A DNA stretch of 5,455 nt, from positions 1 to 5,455 of the forward strand of contig JAEYTU010000406.1 of assembly GCA_023433825.1 (NCBI GenBank). Direction: 5' to 3'. The notes under the pieces were generated by a model, which ran no database searches, was not told the DNA's origin, and saw only the letters and a program-made list of their open reading frames with translations. The DNA comes from Planctomycetota bacterium. GTDB lineage: Bacteria > Planctomycetota > UBA1135 > UBA2386. This document shows positions 1 to 4,875 of the stretch, piece by piece. The translations under genes were made by a program, and so were the position numbers. How positions within the stretch are numbered: the stretch's first letter is position 1; each line of letters begins with the position of its first letter.

Positions 1-1
1 G

Positions 2-304
2 CGCGAGATCTTGTCGAAGCGCCGGGTCGTCAGCCTGCTGATGGCGAACATCGCGGACGCCGTTCCCGAGGGCGTCACGGTGCAGGAACTCCGCACCGAC
101 GCCGAGACCGGCGTCGTCCTTCGCTGCACGTCGGTCGCCGAGTCGCGCGCGAGCGCGCTGCACCGCGTCAGCGCGTTCCGCCGGAAGCTCGCGGAGGCGG
201 CGTACCTCGCCGACGTTCGGGAGGTCGTCGAGTCGACGGCGGGTTCGGCCGGTGTCGTCCGGTTCGAGGTCGCCGCGCGTTGGAAGGGAGTGGCCGCGCG
301 ATGA
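2..304 (+). CDS. PilN-like pilus/secretion assembly protein, C-terminal part (5' partial)
   Basis: The frame is open from base 2 to the TGA at 302-304, giving about 100 residues; the start lies outside the window. The fragment begins in a helix (SKRRVVSLLMANIADAVPEG), continues with a strand (GVTVQELRTD), a second strand (GVVLRCTSVAESRA), a helix (LHRVSAFRRKLAEAAYL) and a final strand (VVRFEVAARW). This order matches the periplasmic ferredoxin-like half of the fimbrial assembly protein PilN (GspL C-terminal/MshI2-like), where 'LP.GV.L..L' followed by a helix-strand unit is typical. PilN bridges cytoplasmic PilM and the periplasmic PilO/PilP complex in the inner membrane; its membrane segment and PilM-binding N-terminus would be upstream of base 1. 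The assignment rests on fold pattern plus the following pilO-, pilP- and secretin-like genes. The stop overlaps the next start (ATGA, 301-304), implying translational coupling. MSHA-type versus T2SS-type naming is unresolved. Confidence 0.72.
   Translation, partial: REILSKRRVVSLLMANIADAVPEGVTVQELRTDAETGVVLRCTSVAESRASALHRVSAFRRKLAEAAYLADVREVVESTAGSAGVVRFEVAARWKGVAAR
282..290 (+). promoter_or_regulatory. Ribosome binding site for the PilO-like gene
   Basis: GGAAGGGAG ends 10 bases before the ATG at 301 and lies inside the end of the PilN-like frame. It supports the ATG at 301 over an in-frame TTG at 280, which lies just before this site. Confidence 0.55.
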
Positions 305-855
305 GAGTGCTTCGTTCCCGTACGGCCGTCGTGGCCGTGGCCGTGATCGTCGGTTCGGGTGCGCCGGTCGCGACGTTCGGCTGGTGGCATGCCATCGAGG
401 CCGACGTCCGCGACCTGCGCGAAGCGCGACGTTCGCTGCAGCTCCGCATCGAGCAGCACGAGGCCGAACGCGCGGTGCGCGCGCGGATGTCGCGTTCGGA
501 GCCTGCGACCGCCATGGCGCCCGATGCCGCTGTCGGAGCCGGCGAACGTGTCGCCGTCGCGATCCCACCGACGGCTGGCGTCGCGGAGGTCTTGGCGTCC
601 CTCGAAGAGCTCGCGCGCGGGAGCGCGGTGTCGGTCACGCGGATCGAGGCGCCGAAGAGCGCACAGCTCGGCCGGCAGGCGTACCGAATCCTCGGGTTCG
701 GCACGCTGACCGCGCTGACCCGCTTCGTCGCCGGCATCGAACGCCAACCGCGCGTCCTCGTCGTGCACACGACGAGCTTGCAGGCGTTCGAGGACGGCTC
801 GATCGACGCCGAGATCGTCGTCGTCGCGCACCACCACGCGGAGGACGACAAGTGA
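301..855 (+). CDS. PilO-like inner-membrane assembly protein
   Basis: This 184-residue protein has the bitopic layout of PilO/GspM/MshJ. A short basic N-terminus (MRVLRSR) leads into one membrane segment at about residues 8-29, then a charged helical, probably coiled-coil stretch at about 30-62 rich in Glu, Arg and Leu. An Ala/Pro-rich linker follows, then a ferredoxin-like domain at about 92-176 with a helix (VAEVLASLEELARG), strand (VSVTRIEAP), strand, helix (LTALTRFVAGIERQ) and two strands ending in AEIVVVAHH. In the family this domain dimerises with PilN and contacts PilP, setting the periplasmic scaffold of the pilus or secretion machine. The ATG is chosen because it overlaps the previous stop as ATGA and has a purine-rich site upstream. 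The stop overlaps the next gene as GTGA. Length is near the usual PilO range of about 180-210. Family membership is inferred from architecture and operon order; MshJ or GspM would be equally fair names. Confidence 0.75.
   Translation: MRVLRSRTAVVAVAVIVGSGAPVATFGWWHAIEADVRDLREARRSLQLRIEQHEAERAVRARMSRSEPATAMAPDAAVGAGERVAVAIPPTAGVAEVLASLEELARGSAVSVTRIEAPKSAQLGRQAYRILGFGTLTALTRFVAGIERQPRVLVVHTTSLQAFEDGSIDAEIVVVAHHHAEDDK
840..844 (+). promoter_or_regulatory. Shine-Dalgarno site for the PilP-like gene
   Basis: GGAGG lies seven bases before the GTG at 852. This strong site, with the GTGA stop/start overlap, fixes the GTG as start even though the same frame stays open for about 600 bases further upstream. 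Confidence 0.75.
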
Positions 856-1427
856 ACGCCGCACGACGTGGACGACTCGTGTTCGCTCTGCTGCTGCTCG
901 GCGTCGGCGCCGCAGTCGCCGTCTCGGGAATCGTGTCGACGTTCGGCGGATCGACGACGTCGTCGTCGACCGCCGCGCCGCTCGCCGACACCGACGCCGA
1001 CGGCGCGGTGGATCCGTCCGTCGACGTCGACGTCGACGTGACGTCGGAGTCCGGCGCGCAGCCCGGATTCGATCTGCTCGCACGCTTCGGTTCGTTCTCC
1101 GACACCGCCCCGGTCAGGGAAGTGTTCGCACCGGCGCCGAAGCTCGCCGAGGTCGAAGACGTTCGCCGTTCCGGTCGGAATGCCGTCGTCGAAGCCGCGC
1201 CGGTTCGCCCGAGTGCTGCGGCAGCCGACGAGCCGGTCGTCGACGTTTCGATGGTGTTCGTCGCCGGATCGGCGAAGCGTGCCGTCGTCGACGGCCGCGT
1301 CGTCGGCGTCGGCGACGTCGTCCAAGCCGGCCGCGTCGTCGCGATCACCAGCGACTCGGTGACCCTCGCGACCGTGCTCGGCTCGCGCACGTTCCGCATC
1401 GGCGCCGTCGCGCCGCGGGGGCACTGA
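852..1427 (+). CDS. PilP/MshK/GspB-like periplasmic secretin-docking protein
   Basis: This 191-residue protein starts at GTG 852, seven bases after a GGAGG site. Residues 1-7 are basic, and 8-28 form a Leu/Val/Ala membrane anchor (start of segment: RLVFALLLLGVGAAVAVSG). A long low-complexity linker follows, Ser/Thr-rich at about 34-40 and Asp/Val-rich at about 45-63, then a Pro/Ala-rich tether to about 127. The C-terminal domain at about 128-184 is a small beta fold: VSMVFVAGSAKRAVVDGRVV, then GVGDVV, VVAITSDSVTL and FRI. The pattern (hydrophobic strand, R-A-V-V-D-G, G-D, V-x-x-I, V-x-L) is that shared by the PilP, GspC homology-region, MshK and GspB C-terminal domains, which contact the N-terminal domains of the secretin. 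It lies directly upstream of the secretin, as pilP does before pilQ and mshK before mshL. PilP is often a lipoprotein; here I see no lipobox, so an uncleaved anchor is more likely. The subfamily is not resolved. Confidence 0.68.
   Translation: MNAARRGRLVFALLLLGVGAAVAVSGIVSTFGGSTTSSSTAAPLADTDADGAVDPSVDVDVDVTSESGAQPGFDLLARFGSFSDTAPVREVFAPAPKLAEVEDVRRSGRNAVVEAAPVRPSAAAADEPVVDVSMVFVAGSAKRAVVDGRVVGVGDVVQAGRVVAITSDSVTLATVLGSRTFRIGAVAPRGH
1020..1037 (+). repeat. Three tandem GTCGAC hexamers inside the PilP-like gene
   Basis: Three perfect copies of the self-complementary hexamer GTCGAC encode the Val-Asp run in the acidic linker. A nearby 14-base palindrome, CGACGACGTCGTCG (952-965), codes for part of the Ser/Thr run. 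Both sit in a disordered linker, where codon bias of a GC-rich genome easily creates such repeats. Confidence 0.75.
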
Positions 1428-1430
1428 CCG

Positions 1431-3674
1431 ATGTCACGCATCCACTCCCGTCCGATCCGCTCCGTCAGCAGAAGTCCCTCCGCCATGCGCTCGATCGCCG
1501 CGACCGTCGTCTTCGTTCTCGCTCTGTCCGCGTGCGCGGCACCGCTCGGCTCGTCGCGCCGGCAGGATGCGTCGCTCGAACCGCAACCGCAGGCGCTCGC
1601 CTACGAACCGATGGTCGTCGTGCCGCTGCCGGTGCCGCTGTCGGCGCAGGTGCGCGGCAATCCGCTCGCGGCGCTCAGCGCGCGCGCGACGCCGGTGCAG
1701 GACCTTCTGCTGACCTTGTTCAAGGACGGCAACGTCAACTTGGTCGTCGACCCGACGGTCACCGGCACGGCGACGTTCGACATCAAGGGCACGACGGTCG
1801 AGCACGCGTTCGAGGTCATGATGCAGTCGCTCGACCTCGCGTATCGGTACGAGGGCGACTTCCTGATCGTCGCGCCGCGCGAACGGCGGATCTTCGACGT
1901 CGATCTGCTGGCGAATGCGATCAGCGCCGCGAGCGGGACGTCCGGGGCGAGCGGGGCGAGCGGCGGGGACGGCGGCGAGGTCGTCGACGTCTGGGCCGCG
2001 TTGACGACCGACCTGCAGGAGATCCTCGGCGAGCGTGGCACTGCGGTGCTGAATCCGACGGCGGGGACCGTGCACGTCGACGCGACGCCGCAGGGGGTCG
2101 CGCGCGTTCGCGACTACCTCGGACATCTGTTCGAGCGGCTGACGGCGCAGGTCTCGCTCGAAGCGCGCGTGCTCGAAGTTCGCCTCGACGACGAGTTCCG
2201 CCTCGGCGTCAACTGGGCGCTGCTGCCTGGGTTCTTCAACACGAACGAGGCCGGGACGCTGCCGGGCGGTGCGATCCTCGGGCAGACCGCGGCGTCGGGC
2301 GGCACGGCGATGAACTTCGGATTGCTGAAGGCGGGATCGTTCTCGGCGTTCGTCGATGCGCTGGGTTCGCAGGGGCAGGTTCGCGTGCTGTCGAGTCCGC
2401 GCGTTTCGACGATGAACAACCGCACGGCGACGATCGCCGTGACCGATCAGATCCCGGTCATCGAGCGCGAGATCATCGATTCGCAGGGCGGCCTGCGAAC
2501 GCAGTTCGACATTCGGTTCGTCGAGGCCGGCATCTCGATCGCCGTCACGCCGCAGATCGGCAAGGACGGGATGATCACGATCTCGGTCACGCCGACGGTG
2601 ACCGAGCAGACCGGCACGGTCGTGACGCCGGACGGACTGCAGAACGAGCCGATCCTGTCGACGCGGACGACGACGACGACGGTGCGCGTGCCGGATGGGC
2701 AGGCAGTCGTCGTCGGCGGTCTGCGCAGCACGCGCAGTTCGGAGACGTTGAACGGGATCCCGTTCCTGTCGTCGATCCCGCTGCTCGGGCAGTTGTTTCG
2801 CAGCACGGTGCAGCAGCGGCAGGACGTCGAACTGATGGTCATGGTCGCGCCGCGCCGCCTCGACGCGACGTGGTTGGCGGAGGAACGGCGGCGCGGGATG
2901 GAGCGGCTGCTCGGGATCCGGCGGCCGTTCCAGTTCGGGTCCATTCGCCTCGGCGACGAGACGCAGGACTGGGGCACGGGTTTCCTGGCTGGTGCGCGCA
3001 GTGCCGGAGATCGCGATGGGTTGCGCACCGAGGCGGAGGTTCCGCCGGCGGCCGCGGCGCCGGCATCGGCGTCGATCTCGCGCGCGGGGCTCGCCGATCG
3101 GCTGATCCGCCGCGCGGTGGCGGAGGTCGAGGCAGCGCAGACGGCGCACGCGTTCGATCTGCTGCGCCAAGCGCTGGCGCTGGCGCCGGATCGCAACGAC
3201 GCGCGGATCTATGCGGGCATCCTCGCGGCGCGGGACGGCGACGCCGATGCCGGTCGGCGCTGGCTAGATGCGGCGATCGCGGCGGGGACGACGGATGCGC
3301 ACGCGCTGCTGGCGCGCGGCGCCGTCGAGCTGGCAGCCGGCGCGCCGCAGGCCGCACGCCGGTGGTTCGATGCGGCGTTCGTGAAGCAGGCCGACGCGAC
3401 GATCGGAAACGCGCTCGCGGCCGCGCTGGCGACGGCTGGCGAGTTCGAGCGAGCGCGCACCGTGCTGGAGCGATTCGAGGGCGTGGCCGGCGCGTCGCCG
3501 GAACTTCACGCGAATCTGTGCCACGTGCGGACGCGGCTCGGTGACTTCGCCGGTGCGCAGACGGCACTGGCGAAGGCGCTCGAACTCGGCGTCGACCCGG
3601 CCGACCCGCGCGTCGAGAGCCTTCGTCAGGAGCTGGCCGCCGCGGAGCGAGCGGCACTTCCTCCGGGAAAGTGA
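1431..3674 (+). CDS. Outer-membrane lipoprotein secretin (PilQ/MshL/GspD family) with C-terminal TPR-like domain
   Basis: This protein forms the outer-membrane pore of a type IV pilus/MSHA or type II secretion-like machine. From ATG 1431 it has 747 residues. A lipoprotein signal ends in LSAC (Cys35); the in-frame ATG at 1485 would give a tidier signal (MRSIAATVVF, Cys17) but has a weaker ribosome site than the GGGGG at 1417-1421, so both starts are possible. Residues about 77-150 form an STN/N0-like domain (VNLVVDPTVTGTATFDI). A Gly/Ser linker (about 166-182) leads to an N1-like domain at about 188-235 (TAVLNPTAGTVHVDATP). The pore domain at about 240-478 carries VSLEARVLEV, VRVLSSPRVSTMNNRTATI, VPDGQAVVVGGL, and IPFLSSIPLLGQLF followed by DVELMVMVAPRRL, the classic secretin signature. 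The FDVDLL/Gly-Ser linker/DVWAAL order resembles MshL most. After a Pro/Ala linker (about 537-551), residues 555-740 form four to five TPR-like helical pairs (for example GEFERARTVLE, GDFAGAQTALAKALEL), unusual for a secretin. The stop lies within a palindrome. Confidence 0.93.
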   Translation: MSRIHSRPIRSVSRSPSAMRSIAATVVFVLALSACAAPLGSSRRQDASLEPQPQALAYEPMVVVPLPVPLSAQVRGNPLAALSARATPVQDLLLTLFKDGNVNLVVDPTVTGTATFDIKGTTVEHAFEVMMQSLDLAYRYEGDFLIVAPRERRIFDVDLLANAISAASGTSGASGASGGDGGEVVDVWAALTTDLQEILGERGTAVLNPTAGTVHVDATPQGVARVRDYLGHLFERLTAQVSLEARVLEVRLDDEFRLGVNWALLPGFFNTNEAGTLPGGAILGQTAASGGTAMNFGLLKAGSFSAFVDALGSQGQVRVLSSPRVSTMNNRTATIAVTDQIPVIEREIIDSQGGLRTQFDIRFVEAGISIAVTPQIGKDGMITISVTPTVTEQTGTVVTPDGLQNEPILSTRTTTTTVRVPDGQAVVVGGLRSTRSSETLNGIPFLSSIPLLGQLFRSTVQQRQDVELMVMVAPRRLDATWLAEERRRGMERLLGIRRPFQFGSIRLGDETQDWGTGFLAGARSAGDRDGLRTEAEVPPAAAAPASASISRAGLADRLIRRAVAEVEAAQTAHAFDLLRQALALAPDRNDARIYAGILAARDGDADAGRRWLDAAIAAGTTDAHALLARGAVELAAGAPQAARRWFDAAFVKQADATIGNALAAALATAGEFERARTVLERFEGVAGASPELHANLCHVRTRLGDFAGAQTALAKALELGVDPADPRVESLRQELAAAERAALPPGK
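1926..1976 (+). repeat. Gly/Ser/Ala-rich linker repeat in the secretin gene
   Basis: This stretch encodes residues about 166-182 (SGTSGASGASGGDGG core). It contains two perfect tandem copies of GGGGCGAGC at 1944-1961, with degenerate neighbours. It separates the two N-terminal periplasmic modules; a Gly/Ser loop at this place is usual in MshL-type secretins. The repeat could vary in copy number by slippage in nine-base, frame-keeping steps. Confidence 0.6.
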
Positions 3675-3703
3675 AACAAAGGTGCCTGGCACCTTTGTTT
3701 CAC
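3671..3703. repeat. Perfect 33-base palindrome, REP-like
   Basis: The left arm GTGAAACAAAGGTGCC (3671-3686) is repeated exactly as its reverse complement at 3688-3703 around a single central T. Two more A-T pairs extend it to 3669-3705, and with one bulged C at 3706 the pairing reaches about 3665-3710. It sits in the 57-base gap between two convergent genes and includes the TGA stop (3672-3674) of the secretin gene. From memory, cores of the type AAAGGTGCC-T-GGCACCTTT recur as intergenic palindromes in many GC-rich bacterial genomes, which suggests a REP-type dispersed element. Only one copy is in this window, so the repeat nature is inference; the symmetry itself is certain. Confidence 0.8.
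3674..3700. terminator. Candidate bidirectional intrinsic terminator
   Basis: The core hairpin GGTGC-CTG-GCACC (within 3681-3693) is preceded by AAACAAA (3674-3680) and followed by TTTGTTT (3694-3700). On each strand this gives a GC stem followed by a U-rich tract, the layout of an intrinsic terminator. It lies directly at the end of the pilus operon and 31 bases past the stop codon of the convergent minus-strand gene, so it could stop transcription from both sides. The U-tract is interrupted by one G and can itself pair with the A-tract, so efficiency is uncertain. It is the same DNA as the palindrome entry, read for function. Confidence 0.5.
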
Positions 3704-3731
3704 TTCTCCCGACAAAGCGAAAGCGACGCGG

Positions 3732-4838
3732 CTACAGCGCCTTCTCGTAGATCCGATACCGGCGGTACTCCTGCGCGCCCATGTCGCGCAGCGGCTTCAG
3801 CATCGGGACGTTGTCCTCGAGCACCCAACTGCACTCGCACTCGTCGAAGCCGCGTTCGATCCCGCGAACGATGATCTCGTGGACGAGCAGCGAATCGACG
3901 CCGGTCGTTCGGTGCTCGGGGACGATCCCCAGCGTCAGCACGCGGATCCGATGCACGTGCTTCATCGCACGCAGGAACTTCAGGAAGCCGAACGGGAAGA
4001 GTCGCCCGTTGCAGGCGCGGATGCCGACGTTCGCGTCGGGAAGGCCGATGCCGAACGCGATCGGCTTGCCGTCGAGCAACGCGATCGGCGCCATCGCCGG
4101 CACGACGAAGCCCTTCAAGTCCTTCGCCTGCGCGCGGAACTCACCCTTCGACATCGGGACGAAGCCCCAGTTGCGCTCCCAGATCCGGTGGTACAGATCC
4201 CACAGCACCTCGACCTCGGCGTCGAAGTTCGACAGGTCGAGCGGGCGCATCGTCACGCGCGAACGTTTCCGCAGGCGTTCGACGATCCGCGTCATTCGGT
4301 CGATCTGCAGGTCGCGTTGGCGCATCCGCAGCGCGAGCAGGTCCTTCGCCTTCGTCAGTCCCGACGCCTCGATCCACTGCGCGTAGGCCGGCGGGTTGTA
4401 CGGCATCGACAGTCGCGGTGGCCCGGGCTCGCCTTCGACGAGCAGGCCGCAGCGATAGTTCGTCGACAGATCGACCGGGCCCCGCAGCGACTGCGCGCCC
4501 CGCGCCCGCAACCAGTCGGCGGCATGCGTCAGCAGCGCCGCGGCGACACGTTCGTCGGCGGCTTCGAAGTGACCGAAGAACCCGACGCGATCGCCGTGGA
4601 ACTCGTCGTGCAGCGCGTCGCGCGTCGTGCTGACGCGGCCGACGACCTCGCGACCGCGGAACGCGGCGAAGCGGCCGACCTCGGCGTGCTCGAAGAATGG
4701 ATTGCGGCGCGGGTCGACCTGCCACCGCTCGACGTGCGTCAGCGGCGGCACGTAGTGCGGATCGTCGCGATAGAACGCGCGCTGGATGTCGAGGAAGCGA
4801 CGTGCCGATTCGATCGGGGCGATCCGGATCTCGACCAT
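3732..4838 (-). CDS. YghO-like GNAT-superfamily protein of unknown substrate
   Basis: The 368-residue protein from ATG at 4838 belongs to a widespread family of roughly 370-400 residues related to Escherichia coli YghO and built on acyl-CoA N-acyltransferase (GNAT) folds. Recognisable family blocks are FYRDDPHYVPPL (about 22-33), NPFFEHAEVGRF (46-57), FHGDRVGFFGHFEA (80-93), RGPVDLSTNYRCGLLV (119-134), MPYNPPAYAQWIEASGLTKAKDLLA (starting 145) and the C-terminal CSWVLEDNVPMLKPLRDMGAQ...YRIYEK. The C-terminal half (about 195-368) is the clearer GNAT domain; LTLGIVPEHRTTGVDSLLVHEI (starting 301) corresponds to the acyl-CoA pyrophosphate loop region. No signal or membrane segment is seen, so it is probably cytosolic. 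The reaction and substrate are unknown in the family. An upstream in-frame ATG at 4877 would add 13 residues and overlap the divergent gene by two bases; the shorter start fits the family's usual N-terminus. There is no clear Shine-Dalgarno site for either start. It converges on the secretin gene and is not part of that operon. Confidence 0.82.
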   Translation of the reverse strand: MVEIRIAPIESARRFLDIQRAFYRDDPHYVPPLTHVERWQVDPRRNPFFEHAEVGRFAAFRGREVVGRVSTTRDALHDEFHGDRVGFFGHFEAADERVAAALLTHAADWLRARGAQSLRGPVDLSTNYRCGLLVEGEPGPPRLSMPYNPPAYAQWIEASGLTKAKDLLALRMRQRDLQIDRMTRIVERLRKRSRVTMRPLDLSNFDAEVEVLWDLYHRIWERNWGFVPMSKGEFRAQAKDLKGFVVPAMAPIALLDGKPIAFGIGLPDANVGIRACNGRLFPFGFLKFLRAMKHVHRIRVLTLGIVPEHRTTGVDSLLVHEIIVRGIERGFDECECSWVLEDNVPMLKPLRDMGAQEYRRYRIYEKAL

Positions 4839-4875
4839 GGTTGCGCGGAAGGTACCGACGGTATGTTCCGCGGCC
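4839..4875. promoter_or_regulatory. Very short divergent intergenic region, candidate leaderless promoters
   Basis: Only 37 bases separate the two divergent start codons. On the plus strand TATGTT (4862-4867), with TTGCGC (4841-4846) 15 bases upstream, ends eight bases before the ATG at 4876, so transcription would start at or almost at the ATG. On the minus strand TACCTT (read 4854 to 4849) ends ten bases before the ATG at 4838. Both fit the TANNNT pattern of -10 boxes, which is weakly informative. Neither start has a Shine-Dalgarno sequence, consistent with leaderless or near-leaderless messages. Promoters inside either coding region cannot be excluded. Confidence 0.28.

Noticed and set aside
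252..851. Extension of the PilP-like frame upstream of GTG 852 by about 200 codons.
   Set aside because: The extension overlaps the whole PilO-like gene and is Arg-rich nonsense; a GGAGG site and the GTGA overlap mark 852 as the start, and a membrane anchor follows immediately.
168..1486. Two long minus-strand frames (168-1424 and 635-1486) opposite the PilO-like and PilP-like genes.
   Set aside because: Low-complexity Arg/Ser/Ala translations with no recognisable domain. The plus-strand genes are fixed by stop/start overlaps and ribosome sites.
3006..3023. In-frame TTG at 3021 preceded by GGAG (3006-3009) in the secretin gene, a possible separate start for the TPR part.
   Set aside because: Spacing is long, TTG is a weak start, and the frame is continuous with no stop; a fused protein is the simpler reading.
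1434..3170. Uninterrupted 578-codon minus-strand frame opposite the secretin gene, and a 670-codon plus-strand frame (1532-3544) within it.
   Set aside because: Both translate to Arg/Asp/Ala-rich sequence with no fold pattern, while the secretin frame has unmistakable family motifs. They are by-products of high GC content.
3671..3750. Small plus-strand frames starting in or crossing the palindrome (3541-3750 and 3671-3874).
   Set aside because: They consist of the reverse or shifted readings of the neighbouring genes plus the palindrome; no ribosome site or domain supports them.
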